A stretch of DNA of 64,000 nucleotides from Streptomyces uncialis (GTDB lineage: Bacteria; Actinomycetota; Actinomycetes; Streptomycetales; Streptomycetaceae). The stretch is from the NCBI RefSeq assembly GCF_001905345.1, contig NZ_LFBV01000002.1, forward strand, positions 1,240,001 through 1,304,000. Direction: 5' to 3'. The position numbers and the translations under genes were made by a program. This document shows positions 19,028 through 27,658 of this stretch, piece after piece. The first letter of the stretch is position 1. Every line of letters begins with the position of its first letter. The notes below the pieces were generated by a model. The model did no database searches and had not been told where the DNA came from. It saw nothing but the letters and a program-made list of their open reading frames with translations.

Positions 19028-19804
19028 TCACTTTCCCTGAAGGTTCGGCAGCGTGCTCTGCGGGTGCACCGCAGGTGATTCGGAGCGATGAAGTGCGTGC
19101 CGTGCCGCGAGCACTGGAATGGCAGCGATCTTCTCGGGGGTCAGATCGGACCATACGATGCCGCTCGGACGTCGTGGAGCGGGGCACCGGATCACCTCGT
19201 CAGGTGTGACGATGTAGTCCACGGAGAAATCGTGCTCGGATTCGGGAATGTCCTCTTCGAGCACCTGGAGTTGATGAACTGGTGCGATGATCACGGTCCG
19301 CTCCGTTACCAGGCCGGCCTCGATCAATAGCGCCACCTCAAGGTCGGAGTATCCCGCCCCCTTGCCGATACGTGCTCCAGACCGGTTCACGGCCACGCTT
19401 CCACACACCACCAAGTCGATGGGTTCCATGTCTTCGACACCGACACGAGGCGCCAGCTGGGCCGCTCCGCTCTTTCCGGCCGCTTCCTCAGCGGGAAGCC
19501 CGAGCGCGTCGGGATCGAGCAGGTAGAACGGTTCGAGCGTAGCCATGCGTGGTACGGCCATATAGAGACGTTTGCCGTCCTCCAATGCCCTTACCCGTAC
19601 GGGCAACTGCGCTCGGTCGGGGTTTGCCTTGACGACCGTTGACCGTTGCCACACGTCGAGTCCGGCCAGACGTTCCGCCGTCGCTTCCGCACCGTGGAAG
19701 CCAGGAATCTTGCCGAACGAATCCGGTGGCGCGCCGCCTCCGTCCATCAAGCGATGCCACGCCCGCTCGCGGACACGTTGCTTGAGCCGGTCGATGCTTG
19801 TCAT
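19028..19804 (-). CDS. 5-formyltetrahydrofolate cyclo-ligase family protein
   Basis: 258 residues. The fold is recognised from KANPDRAQLPVRVRALEDGKRLYMAVP and VNRSGARIGKGAGYSDLEVALL, the latter matching the GxGxGYxD segment of the MTHFS family, and a C-terminal TPDEVIRC strand. The canonical enzyme converts 5-formyl-THF to 5,10-methenyl-THF using ATP. This longer version resembles the MTHFS-domain homologues, whose activity is less certain. The start is preceded by AGGAGGGG. It lies 11 bp behind the HTH gene at 19816, so the two are one operon. GC content here is visibly lower than in flanking genes. Confidence 0.72.
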   Translation of the reverse strand: MTSIDRLKQRVRERAWHRLMDGGGAPPDSFGKIPGFHGAEATAERLAGLDVWQRSTVVKANPDRAQLPVRVRALEDGKRLYMAVPRMATLEPFYLLDPDALGLPAEEAAGKSGAAQLAPRVGVEDMEPIDLVVCGSVAVNRSGARIGKGAGYSDLEVALLIEAGLVTERTVIIAPVHQLQVLEEDIPESEHDFSVDYIVTPDEVIRCPAPRRPSGIVWSDLTPEKIAAIPVLAARHALHRSESPAVHPQSTLPNLQGK

Positions 19805-19815
19805 GCCCCTCCTAC

Positions 19816-20985
19816 TCAGCTAGCAGTCATCAAGGCGAGCAAGCGGTCGTTGATGTCTTGCACCCATGGCTCCGAACGCCATTCGCCCAGTTCCCTGCCA
19901 GCCGTGAACGCCAGGTTCAAACCGCCTCCACCACGAGTCAGTTCCACGGCGTCGATGGTCCGGTGCAGGGTTGCCGCTGCCTCTTCGAGCTTACGCTGGC
20001 GGATGAGAGCGAGCGTCAGGTTGCCGAGCGCGATGCTTTGGCTCTTTCTCTTCGCGGTCAGCGCAGTCACGGTCGCGGACAGAATGGGTTCGGCCCGCTC
20101 CGGCAGGTTCAGATGCAGATAGCAGGACCCGCGCAGCCTATTGAACTCGTTCACCGTGTAGCGGTCTGCGGCCAGGTCGTCCTCATTCACCCGGTCGAAC
20201 TGAGCTCGGGCCTTCCTGAGCGAGTCCTCGCAACCCTTGGCGTCTCCGGCCATGGCCTGCCCTTCAGCTATATGGAGCAGGGACAGGCCCAGCAGTGACG
20301 GACTGCCGAGCTGGGCGACAGCCGCAGCCTCTTGGGCCAGCACGAGACCTTTGCCCGGATTCCTCTCACCGTACAAAGCCACGAAGCTCTTCCGCAGCAC
20401 GGCGTGCGCCTCAGCGTTCGGGTCGCGTACCTGTCGCGCGGCGTGGATGGCTGCATCAAGGTAGTAGGCAGATCCGGCGTGGTCGCGCCGCTGACTCACA
20501 TCCCAGACGAGTTGGCCCATCAGCGTCGCTGATTCGGCCTCTGCCCCCAGCAGCGCCCGTCTCACTCGGGAATTGCCCGCATGCTGCCGCAGGTAGCTCA
20601 CCTGTCCGTGCAGTTGGCCGGCCGGTCCGAGTAGCCCCGTGGACGGAGCTTTGTCATAGGACTCATCCAGGTGCCGGATGCGTTCGTGCAGATAGGCGAC
20701 GGCGATCAGATCGACACTTGAAGGGCGTTCAATCGCGTAAGCGATCCGCTCGCTCGGGCCCGGTCCGCCGACGATGACGATGTCGTCCAGGAGGGCTTGC
20801 AACTCGTCGCCTGTGACTGCGAGCAGCCTTGCCAGCTTCGGACGTATGGGTGGCTGTGGTTCAGTCACGGCCGTCTCCCAACGGATGACCGTCGTCCGTT
20901 CAACGCCCAAACGAGCAGCCAGACTTTCTTGAGTGAAGCCTGCTGACTTGCGGCGTTGGGACAAGCGCACCCGCTTGCTCGCCAT
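19816..20985 (-). CDS. XRE-type HTH regulator with TPR-like repeats, operonic with the cyclo-ligase homologue
   Basis: 389 residues. The HTH at about 5-62 (RRKSAGFTQESLAARLGVERTTVIRWE) is followed by TPR-like helices, for example AEAHAVLRKSFVALYGE, LSLLHIAEGQAMAGDAKGCEDSLRKARAQF and LTLALIRQRKLEEAAATLHRTIDAVE. The architecture matches the other HTH/TPR protein at 17402, but the sequences are not close by eye. The ATG at 20985 follows GGGGGTGAGGG. Synonymous positions are less GC-rich than in neighbours, suggesting later acquisition together with the gene at 19028. It probably controls its own operon. Confidence 0.8.
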   Translation of the reverse strand: MASKRVRLSQRRKSAGFTQESLAARLGVERTTVIRWETAVTEPQPPIRPKLARLLAVTGDELQALLDDIVIVGGPGPSERIAYAIERPSSVDLIAVAYLHERIRHLDESYDKAPSTGLLGPAGQLHGQVSYLRQHAGNSRVRRALLGAEAESATLMGQLVWDVSQRRDHAGSAYYLDAAIHAARQVRDPNAEAHAVLRKSFVALYGERNPGKGLVLAQEAAAVAQLGSPSLLGLSLLHIAEGQAMAGDAKGCEDSLRKARAQFDRVNEDDLAADRYTVNEFNRLRGSCYLHLNLPERAEPILSATVTALTAKRKSQSIALGNLTLALIRQRKLEEAAATLHRTIDAVELTRGGGGLNLAFTAGRELGEWRSEPWVQDINDRLLALMTAS

Positions 20986-21302
20986 GCCCTCACCCCCTTC
21001 GACCGGCGGATGCCAAAGGCTAAACCCGATTCGTCATCCGTGCAGGTGAGACCGCCGAACGCCACACTTCTGCGTCATCCTTGCCACCGTTCTGCGGTGG
21101 TGTTCGCCGGGCATTGCCGCTTCGCTTGTGCCTGGTCACACGGGTGGTTCTGGAAACGTTCGGAATATCAAGACGGATTGCCGGAAGCCAGCTGAGATCG
21201 GGCAATGCGTGTGGCCGTCAATCCTCCAACCCCCAGCCGGGGCCACCGTCCGGGCGACCGCGTGATGCCGACCGGGCCATGGCCGTCAGCGAAGGAGCCG
21301 AC
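20986..21302. other. Gene-free divergent promoter region
   Basis: About 317 bp between the HTH/TPR operon (minus) and a small gene (plus). The base composition is less GC-rich than the surroundings. I see no gene, and no clear operator beyond short imperfect repeats. Confidence 0.4.
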
Positions 21303-21728
21303 GTGCAGCACTGTCCAGCTGTTCCGGAACCAGCGGGAGAAGCTACCTCCGCTGCGGTCCATCCACTCCTGACCGACCGCCTCATCGCGTGGGCCCATGA
21401 CCGTGACATCGGTGAGCGGGCGGCTGTGGCGGCGTTGATCGAGGAGGGGGACATCCTCGCGCGGGGGGATGTGCGGGATCTGCTGGTCGTGGAGAACGAC
21501 GCCTTCGTGTTCTGCCATTGGCCGAGGTTCGAGGCGCGGTACCGGTGTGTGCTGGTGCTGGACGAGGGGGAGGACGCGTTTCTGACGCTGGTGCTGGCAA
21601 CGGCGTTCCCGCGGCTCGTTCCGTTGTGGAAGGTGGAGGTGCTGGGGGAGCGGCGGTTGGGGATCGTGCTGCGGGCGCTGGCGCGGCTCGCGGGGTGCGC
21701 GACTCTCGCGGTGGGGGTGCGGTCGTGA
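21303..21728 (+). CDS. Small hypothetical protein, first of an overlapping pair
   Basis: 141 residues from the GTG at 21303, chosen because AAGGAG lies 6 nt upstream; an ATG at 21279 has no ribosome site. Helical start (LLTDRLIAWAHDRDIGERAAVAALIEEGD), then strands (LLVVENDAFVFCHWPRFEARYRCVLVLDEGEDAFLTLVLATAF). No membrane segment or known motif is seen. It overlaps the next gene by the GTGA tetranucleotide, implying translational coupling. I do not recognise the family. Confidence 0.6.
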   Translation: MQHCPAVPEPAGEATSAAVHPLLTDRLIAWAHDRDIGERAAVAALIEEGDILARGDVRDLLVVENDAFVFCHWPRFEARYRCVLVLDEGEDAFLTLVLATAFPRLVPLWKVEVLGERRLGIVLRALARLAGCATLAVGVRS

Positions 21729-22018
21729 GCGCGGCGGCCGGGGTGATCTGTTGCCGGTGCGACGGGGGTATCGGGCCCGGAGAGCCGTACGAGACGCTGC
21801 TGCGGCACTCGATGTCGGGGCCGGGGACCCGGATGCACCGGCATACCCGCTGCCCGGACGAGTCCAGCACTCGCCAGGCCGCCCTTCACGCGGCCTGGGG
21901 AAAGCTGATGACCCACCTCGGGGCCTGTGCCGTATGCCTCAGCGACGAGCCCGGGGAGTGTGTGACCGGACGGCGCCTGCGCGAGGAGTGGCGCACCGCC
22001 GAACGCGACGCGTCCTGA
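21725..22018 (+). CDS. Small Cys-rich hypothetical protein, translationally coupled
   Basis: 97 residues starting at the GTG that overlaps the previous stop. CCRCDGGI near the N-terminus, with later H-x-H-x-x-C and C-A-V-C, suggest one or two zinc sites. The mid part (LHAAWGKLMTHLGACAVC) is helical. Function unknown. It is convergent with the sigma-factor gene at 22076, with a hairpin between them. Confidence 0.6.
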   Translation: MSAAAGVICCRCDGGIGPGEPYETLLRHSMSGPGTRMHRHTRCPDESSTRQAALHAAWGKLMTHLGACAVCLSDEPGECVTGRRLREEWRTAERDAS

Positions 22019-22031
22019 GGGCGTCGCCGTA

Positions 22032-22063
22032 CCCACCGGGGCCGGGTCCCCGGGCCCGGTGGG
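22032..22063. terminator. Bidirectional hairpin between convergent genes
   Basis: CCCACCGGG (22032-22040) and CCCGGTGGG (22055-22063) pair perfectly. The hairpin sits in the 57-bp gap between the coupled pair (plus) and the SigN-like gene (minus). Confidence 0.65.
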
Positions 22064-22075
22064 GGCGTCGCGTCG

Positions 22076-22990
22076 TCAGTCGGAGATGAGGCCGTCGCGG
22101 AGCTGGGCCAGGGTGCGGGTCAGCAGGCGGGAGACGTGCATCTGGGAGATGCCGACCTCTTCGCCGATCTGCGACTGCGTCATGTTCGCGAAGAACCGGA
22201 GCATGATGATCCGGCGCTCACGCGCGGGCAGCTTGGCGAGCAGCGGCTTCAGCGACTCGCGGTACTCGACGCCCTCCAGCGCGGTGTCCTCGTAGCCGAG
22301 GCGGTCCGCGAGGGAACCCTCGCCGCCGTCGTCCTCGGGGGCCGGGGAGTCGAGGGACGAGGCGGTGTACGCGTTGCCCACGGCGAGGCCGTCGACCACG
22401 TCCTCCTCGGACACCCCGAGGACCACGGCCAGTTCGGGGACGGTGGGGGAGCGGTCGAGCTTCTGCGCCAGTTCGTCGCTCGCCTTGGTGAGGGCGAGCC
22501 GCAGCTCCTGGAGCCGCCGGGGCACCCGCACCGACCAGGACGTGTCCCGGAAGAAGCGCTTGATCTCGCCCACGACCGTCGGCATCGCGAAGGTCGGGAA
22601 CTCCACCCCGCGTTCGCAGTCGAACCGGTCGATCGCCTTGATCAGCCCGATCGTGCCGACCTGGACGATGTCCTCCATGGGCTCGTTACGGCTGCGGAAG
22701 CGGGCCGCGGCGTAACGCACGAGCGGGAGGTTCAGCTCGATCAGGGTGTCGCGGACGTAGGGCCGTTCGGGGCTGTTCTCGTCCAGGGTCGCGAGCCGCA
22801 GGAACAGGGAACGGGACAGCGTCCGGGTGTCGATGGGCCCCGGGGTGACGAACACCTCGGGTGCCGGCGGGGTCGTGAGGGCCTCGGGAGCGACGAGGAC
22901 CTCCGAGCGGTCGGAGCCGTGAAGCTCGGCGGGCGCTGATTCGCTCTTCGTGAGCGTGAGCACCTTCGAGCTGCCCTGTTCTGCGGACAT
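22076..22990 (-). CDS. sigN: SigB/SigF-family RNA polymerase sigma factor (SigN-like)
   Basis: 304 residues. A 65-residue unstructured N-terminus is followed by region 2 ([37 protein letters not shown]), region 3 ([31 protein letters not shown]) and region 4 with the [28 protein letters not shown]. This is the stress/development group of Streptomyces sigma factors (SigB, F, N and others). The symbol rests on the tandem position with the SigF-like gene, as in S. coelicolor, and on general similarity. No anti-sigma gene is adjacent. The ATG follows AAGGGGGTGG. Confidence 0.85.
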   Translation of the reverse strand: MSAEQGSSKVLTLTKSESAPAELHGSDRSEVLVAPEALTTPPAPEVFVTPGPIDTRTLSRSLFLRLATLDENSPERPYVRDTLIELNLPLVRYAAARFRSRNEPMEDIVQVGTIGLIKAIDRFDCERGVEFPTFAMPTVVGEIKRFFRDTSWSVRVPRRLQELRLALTKASDELAQKLDRSPTVPELAVVLGVSEEDVVDGLAVGNAYTASSLDSPAPEDDGGEGSLADRLGYEDTALEGVEYRESLKPLLAKLPARERRIIMLRFFANMTQSQIGEEVGISQMHVSRLLTRTLAQLRDGLISD

Positions 22991-23234
22991 GCCACCCCCT
23001 TGAGGTCGCTGACGGTCGCGGCCGTTCGTTCCGTCCGAGGAACCCGGCCTCCACCTGAATACCGGAGCCTGAGCCTCGGCAAACGCGCTTTCCGCAGAAT
23101 GTCACATGTCGGCAACACGCTGTAGTGACTTGTCGACATCGTGTTGCTGGGTCCGTGCAGGAAAGAGGGGGTCTGGGTGCTTTGGGGGGCCGGGGTGTCG
23201 GTAACCGGCGCACGGAGGGGTCAACCCGATCCGG

Positions 23235-24296
23235 TTATGCCTCGATCCTGTTTGCGGATCGAAGACGCGCGAAACTTCGCGCCAGCAACCTTGACACATG
23301 CATCTGCGAGACCCCCAGTTCCGCGCTGATCTGCGACTGGGTCAGATTGCTGTAGTAGCGCAGCAGAAGGATGCGCTGCTCGCGCTCGGGGAGCTGGACG
23401 AGCAGATGCCGTACGAGGTCCCGGTGCTCGACTCCGTCGAGGGCGGGGTCCTCGTAACCGAGCCGGTCGAGCAGCCCCGGCAGACCGTCACCCTCCTGGG
23501 CGGCTTCGAGCGAGGTGGCGTGGTACGAGCGGCCGGCCTCGATGCAGGCGAGCACCTCGTCCTCGGTGATGCGCAGCCGTTCGGCGATCTCGGCGGTGGT
23601 GGGGGTGCGTCCGAAGCCGGTCGTCAGGTCCTCGGTGGCGCCGTTGACCTGCACCCACAGTTCATGGAGGCGGCGCGGGACGTGCACGGTGCGGACGTTG
23701 TCGCGGAAGTACCGCTTGATCTCGCCGACGACGGTCGGCATGGCGAACGTCGGGAACTGCACGCCCCGGTCCGGGTCGAACCGGTCGATGGCGTTGATCA
23801 GCCCGATCGTGCCGACCTGGACGACGTCCTCCATCGGCTCGTTGCGACTGCGGAACCGGGCCGCCGCGTACCGCACCAGCGGCAGGTTGGCCTCGATCAG
23901 CGCGCCCCTGACCCGGGTGTGCTCGGGCGAGCCGGGCTCCAGGTTCTTGAGCTGCCCGAACAGCACCTGGGTGAGGGCCCTGGTGTCGGCGCCGCGGCTG
24001 CGCGGAGGAGCGGGCGGGGCGGTGGAGGCGTCAGGCTCTTCGGTGGGCGGGTCGGCCGGGCCGCGGGGGGCTCCCGGTGCCGCGTCACGGGTGACCGTGT
24101 CATGGGGGGCGCGGCGGGGTTCAAGGGGAGCACCGGGGCGGTCGGACGGCACGGCCCGGTGCTCGGGGAGCGCGAGGGGGAGTTCATGGGGCGCGACGGG
24201 GGGATCGGGCAGGGGTGCCCCGCAGACCACGGGGGCGGCGGCATCGGGTGCCGCGGCTTCATGGGGCGGAGCCTGAGGCGCTGTACTGGCCGGCAC
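23235..24296 (-). CDS. sigF: Sporulation-type sigma factor SigF
   Basis: 353 residues from the GTG at 24296, giving an N-terminus [10 protein letters not shown] that matches the known Streptomyces SigF start as I recall it; a GTG at 24332 is possible. A long Pro/Ala-rich leader (about 110 residues) precedes regions 2-4, which closely match the SigN-like protein behind it: [26 protein letters not shown] and [25 protein letters not shown]. In Streptomyces SigF acts late in spore maturation and pigmentation. The gap to the downstream sigma gene is 244 bp, so each probably has its own promoter. The pair looks like an old tandem duplication. Confidence 0.87.
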   Translation of the reverse strand: MPASTAPQAPPHEAAAPDAAAPVVCGAPLPDPPVAPHELPLALPEHRAVPSDRPGAPLEPRRAPHDTVTRDAAPGAPRGPADPPTEEPDASTAPPAPPRSRGADTRALTQVLFGQLKNLEPGSPEHTRVRGALIEANLPLVRYAAARFRSRNEPMEDVVQVGTIGLINAIDRFDPDRGVQFPTFAMPTVVGEIKRYFRDNVRTVHVPRRLHELWVQVNGATEDLTTGFGRTPTTAEIAERLRITEDEVLACIEAGRSYHATSLEAAQEGDGLPGLLDRLGYEDPALDGVEHRDLVRHLLVQLPEREQRILLLRYYSNLTQSQISAELGVSQMHVSRLLARSFARLRSANRIEA

Positions 24297-24433
24297 GGTC
24301 AACGCCACCCCTTCGACACGTTTCGATCGCACGGTTCAACTCATCCGTCAAAAGCGGTCATAGCATCACAAGACATGTGCACTGTGTGCAAGCACCGCAA
24401 AAAGCCGTGTTGAGCTCGGAGGACGTACGGCGA

Positions 24434-24460
24434 AGCCCTCCACGGGGGCCGTGGAGGGCT
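24434..24460 (-). terminator. 12-bp perfect hairpin between Dabb gene and sigF
   Basis: AGCCCTCCACGG and CCGTGGAGGGCT with a 3-nt loop. It lies downstream of the Dabb gene on its strand, so it probably ends that transcript and insulates sigF. Confidence 0.7.
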
Positions 24461-24570
24461 CGGGAGAAGCGGTGGCGCCGAGAGCGGCGGTGTCCGGGCG
24501 TGACCGTCAGGGGGACGCCGATGGGGCCAGGTGCGCGGGGCGGGGCGCCGGAACGGGAGGGACCGAGGTG

Positions 24571-24659
24571 CCGGATCACACGGGGTACTGTGCCCGATCG
24601 CGCGAGGACGCGGCGCCGGACGGGGCGGTGGGCCGCCGGATCACACGGGGTACGGTGCC
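24571..24659. repeat. Direct repeat of 24 bp, two copies
   Basis: Copies at 24571-24594 and 24636-24659 share CCGGATCACACGGGGTAC and then GTGCC, 65 bp apart, with one or two differences. They lie just downstream of the Dabb stop. Confidence 0.7.
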
Positions 24660-24678
24660 GGACCGGGCGGTGGCCGCC

Positions 24679-24972
24679 TCAGAACTCGTAGTCGGCGATG
24701 ACCCAGGTGGCGAACTCCCGCCACAGGGTCACTCCCGCCTGATGCGCGGGGTGCTCCACGTACCGCTTCAGCGCCTCGGTGTCGGCGACCGCGGAGTTGA
24801 TCGCGAAGTCGTACGCGATGGGCCGGTCCGAGATGTTCCACTCGCACTCCCAGAACTCCAGCTCCGGGATCTGCCCGCCGAGCGCGCGGAACGCCGCGAC
24901 ACCCTCGACCACCCGCGGATCGTCGCGCCGCACGCCGTCGTTGAGCTTGAACAGGACGAGGTGACGGATCAC
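24679..24972 (-). CDS. Dabb-domain (stress-responsive alpha/beta-barrel) protein
   Basis: 97 residues covering exactly one Dabb domain: MIRHLVLFKL at the start, FWECEWNISDRPIAYDFAINSAVADTEALKRYVEHPAHQAGV in the middle, and a C-terminal strand TWVIADYEF. These proteins form dimeric ferredoxin-like barrels; some are plant stress proteins or polyketide-pathway enzymes, but most bacterial members have no known role. The gene is likely monocistronic, with a hairpin about 220 bp downstream. Confidence 0.85.
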   Translation of the reverse strand: MIRHLVLFKLNDGVRRDDPRVVEGVAAFRALGGQIPELEFWECEWNISDRPIAYDFAINSAVADTEALKRYVEHPAHQAGVTLWREFATWVIADYEF

Positions 24973-25030
24973 GGGGGAACTCCTCGGCGCTTACGGGGCC
25001 GCGCACGCCGTGGGGCGCGGGGCCGGAAGG

Positions 25031-25207
25031 TCAGCTCTTGCCGCCGTTGGCGACCCAGGTCATGAAGTCACCGACTGCCTGGGCGGCGCTGGAGACGCCT
25101 TCGAAGCCTATCTGGACATAATCGGCGGCGTTCTCCGGGTCGGTGATGATCACATAGAGCAAGAAGACGACCACGACGTACAGCGCGATCTTTTTCGTGT
25201 GCACCAC
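25031..25207 (-). CDS. Small membrane protein
   Basis: 58 residues. A basic start (VVHTKK) precedes one hydrophobic helix (IALYVVVVFLLYVII), then an amphipathic C-terminus (ADYVQIGFEGVSSAAQAVGDFMTWVANGG). The GTG at 25207 follows GGGAGGG, and an alternative GTG is the next codon. Type II orientation (N-in) is expected. Function unknown. It lies 58 bp upstream of the Dabb gene on the same strand and might be cotranscribed with it. Confidence 0.65.
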   Translation of the reverse strand: MVHTKKIALYVVVVFLLYVIITDPENAADYVQIGFEGVSSAAQAVGDFMTWVANGGKS

Positions 25208-25910
25208 GTGGTGCCCTCCCCTGTCGCCGTGCCCTTGTCCGTCCCCCGCTAACCGGCGGTGCAGTGTAACCCGGGACCAACGACCCACCCCTTCGGGCCC
25301 TTTGCCCGTCGCTCCGGCGCGGGGTCCGCAGCAGGATGAAGGGGAGCCCGGCGGGGCCTGGCAGGAGTCCCCGCGGGGCCCAGGGACGAACCCCCGTGCG
25401 GGGTCCGCGCCGCTCGCGTTCCCCCTGAGCGTGGCGCGGACCCGGGGGAACGTCCGCCCGGGGGAAGCGGCCACCCCCCCCGTCGCCGCTTCCCCCATCC
25501 GACCGGCGGTTCCCGGCCCGGCCACTGCGGAGGGCCGGCCGGGGCCGCGGTCCATGGTGAAGTCGCTCCCGGGCGGGGCCGCACGGTGAGTGCCATATCC
25601 GGCCTCTTGGCCGAGAACCGCTGTTCCCCGCTGGGCGTCCCCCTTGATGAAGGCCCGACGTCGAGTTCGGGTTCGATGTCTGACAATGTCTGACCCGGGC
25701 ATGCGGTTTCCGGCCCGGGCTTGCGGTTTCCGGCCCGGGCATGCGGTGTCCGGCCGGGGCTTGCGGTGTCCGGCCCGGGCATGGGTTGTCCGACTCGGGC
25801 ATGACGGGCCTGCTCGCTCCGGGCGTGCGGCGCGGGTGTACACGAAAGCAGCTGGTCGGATCGGTGCGGGCGGGACCCGCCGGTCTCGTCCGACGGGAGG
25901 GACCGGGTCC
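25208..25910. other. Gene-free 700-bp stretch with minisatellite
   Basis: Divergent region between the small membrane protein and the gene at 25911. The only clear structure is the 20-bp tandem repeat at 25691-25806. Open frames here show no protein-like features. Confidence 0.5.
25691..25806. repeat. 20-bp tandem repeat, five copies plus partial ends
   Basis: Units begin at 25701, 25721, 25741, 25761 and 25781 with consensus [AT]TGCGGTKTCCGGCCCGGGC and one to four changes per copy; partial units flank both sides. The period is exactly 20 bp and not a multiple of three, so it is not coding. The array ends about 105 bp before the start at 25911. Confidence 0.9.
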
Positions 25911-27173
25911 ATGAGAGACATCGTCTTCACGCGTCAGAGCGGTTGGATACCGCAGGTGATCAGCGAGGACGGCGAGCTGAAGCTGATGCTCGGTGCCGGG
26001 GCCGACGCCAACCACGAGCCCCGCACGTTCACGTTCCCGATCGGGGAGGCCCATCTCGCGGTGATCCAGGAGGACCTGGCCAGACACCTGCTGCTGTGGA
26101 GTGCGGTCCTTCCGCTGTGCGACGCCGCCGGGACCCGGGGCCGGCTCGACGAGGACGCCGCCGTGGCGCTGCTGGACCCGATCCTCCTCTCCGCGCCCGC
26201 GGACGTCGACGCGTTCTTCCGGAGCATCCGGTGGGACAGGGGCAGGCTCGTCGCCCATGGCGCCGACCTCGGTCTCCTCAAGCGCGGTCAGGTCTGCGCG
26301 GCGATGCGCGCGGCGACGGAGACGCCCGACGGGAAGCGCGCTCAGGAGTACCACGCGGACCGCCGCCGGGCCGAGCGCGGAACGGTACTCGGCCCGCTCG
26401 ACGCCGCGGTGCTGCGGTACACGGGCCAGTACCTGCACGGCTCGACCGTCCCGAAGCGGCTGCCCGACGCCGTGGACCCCGCGCTGCTGCCCCGGGTCAT
26501 GGCTGTGATCGCCACGGCGGAGCAGGCATGCGCCGGGATGCGGATCAGCCGCGATCCGCGCCGGGGCAAGCGCGCCACGGACAAGCGCGACTGGGACCGG
26601 ATGGCGGCGGTGGTCGACGCGGCGGTGCGCCGCGCACACCCCGCGCTCGCGGACGACGCGGTGCGCACCGTGAGCTTCCTGATGTGTTCGGAGGCCTCGG
26701 ACCGCTCCAGGAACGCGCCCATGGAGGACGACGAGGAGACCTCCGCCGACCGCGCCGACCTCGGCGGGAGCACGAGGCGCAGGCCCCTGTCGTTCACCGA
26801 CGACAAGGGCGTCGAGAAGAAGTGGCTCCCGGACGGCCCCCGCTCCGCCACCGCGGAGTTCTGGGAGTTCGTCGGCGAACGCTCCGCCGGGGACAACGAG
26901 GTGTTCACCATCGAGGACGAGGAGAAGGGCGAATGCGTCCAGCTCCACTTCTACGCGGACTCCCTCGCCCGGATCACGACGGTGCGCGAGGGCCGAGGCG
27001 GGGCGGACCCGGAGTACCGGGTCGAGTACACCCTGGTCGACGGGATCGGCGGGTACCGGAACCTGGTGAGCGTCTTCGTCCGCGGCGGCTGCGCCGCGCT
27101 CGAAGGGCACGGCTCGTGGATGTCGGACGTCGACGAGTTCGAGCGCGCGCGCAGGCGGCGCGACGCCCGGTAG
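25911..27173 (+). CDS. Unrecognised 420-residue protein, first gene of a pair
   Basis: 420 residues from the ATG at 25911 (GGGAGGG upstream). It opens with MRDIVFTRQSGWIPQVISED and has an acidic, helical body with no signal peptide, membrane helix or nucleotide-binding motif that I can see. The middle (KRATDKRDWDRMAAVVDAAVRRAHPALADDAVRTVSFLMCSE) is helical; the end (VQLHFYADSLARITTVRE...YRVEYTLVDGIGGYRNLVSVFVRGG) is beta-rich. It may match a Streptomyces DUF family, but I cannot name it with confidence. The gene at 27221 follows 47 bp later on the same strand and is likely cotranscribed. The minisatellite lies upstream. Confidence 0.7.
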   Translation: MRDIVFTRQSGWIPQVISEDGELKLMLGAGADANHEPRTFTFPIGEAHLAVIQEDLARHLLLWSAVLPLCDAAGTRGRLDEDAAVALLDPILLSAPADVDAFFRSIRWDRGRLVAHGADLGLLKRGQVCAAMRAATETPDGKRAQEYHADRRRAERGTVLGPLDAAVLRYTGQYLHGSTVPKRLPDAVDPALLPRVMAVIATAEQACAGMRISRDPRRGKRATDKRDWDRMAAVVDAAVRRAHPALADDAVRTVSFLMCSEASDRSRNAPMEDDEETSADRADLGGSTRRRPLSFTDDKGVEKKWLPDGPRSATAEFWEFVGERSAGDNEVFTIEDEEKGECVQLHFYADSLARITTVREGRGGADPEYRVEYTLVDGIGGYRNLVSVFVRGGCAALEGHGSWMSDVDEFERARRRRDAR

Positions 27174-27220
27174 GCCCGGTCGGGGGCCGGTGTGTCAGTG
27201 CCCTGTTCTAAATTGACCGC

Positions 27221-27658
27221 ATGATCGCCTTCAAGGACTTCAACTTCAAGCTGCTCGTCATCGAGAAACTCATGTACTGGGACGAGACGCTGACGCCGCA
27301 GTTCAGCCTCGGGGAGCACCTGCGCGAACGGAGCGGGGTCACCGACCTCCACCGGTACGCGGTCGACAACGACCTGGACCACAAGGTCTTCCCCGAGGCG
27401 CGCGCCTACTTCGAGGGGCTGGACATACCGGATGAACTGCTTCTCACGGTCGACGAACTGACCATCGACGGCGGTCACCAGGTGTACCAGGAGTGCGCGC
27501 CGGTCTGGGACGGCGAGGACGAGCTCTTCGATGTCCGCTCACTCGCGGATCTCGCCCTCGTACCGAATCTCCGAAGCGTCGTCGGCGCGGACGAGGCCCT
27601 GCTCGCGGTCCCGGACAAGCTCGACATCCTCACGGCCCACGGCATCACCGCCGACTGA
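27221..27658 (+). CDS. Unrecognised 145-residue acidic protein, second gene of the pair
   Basis: 145 residues, strongly acidic, cytoplasmic by composition. It begins MIAFKDFNFKLLVIEKLMYWDETL, continues with GEHLRERSGVTDLHRYAVDNDLDHKVFPEARAYFEGLDIP, and has a repeat-like VWDGEDELFDVRSLADLALVPNLRSV near the end. The length and acidity would suit an immunity-type or scaffold protein, but that is a guess. Its last 14 bp overlap the 3' end of the opposing antitoxin gene. Confidence 0.65.
   Translation: MIAFKDFNFKLLVIEKLMYWDETLTPQFSLGEHLRERSGVTDLHRYAVDNDLDHKVFPEARAYFEGLDIPDELLLTVDELTIDGGHQVYQECAPVWDGEDELFDVRSLADLALVPNLRSVVGADEALLAVPDKLDILTAHGITAD

Larger units (their letters stand above)
24297..24678. 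other. Gene-free stretch with hairpin and 24-bp direct repeat
   Basis: About 380 bp between SigF and the Dabb gene. It holds the hairpin at 24434-24460 and a direct repeat at 24571-24594 and 24636-24659. The left part must carry the sigF promoter; it includes a stretch of lower GC near 24335-24400. Confidence 0.5.

Noticed and set aside
25691..25806. CRISPR or iteron origin
   Set aside because: Units are directly abutting without spacers, and there is no Rep or cas gene nearby, so it is a minisatellite.
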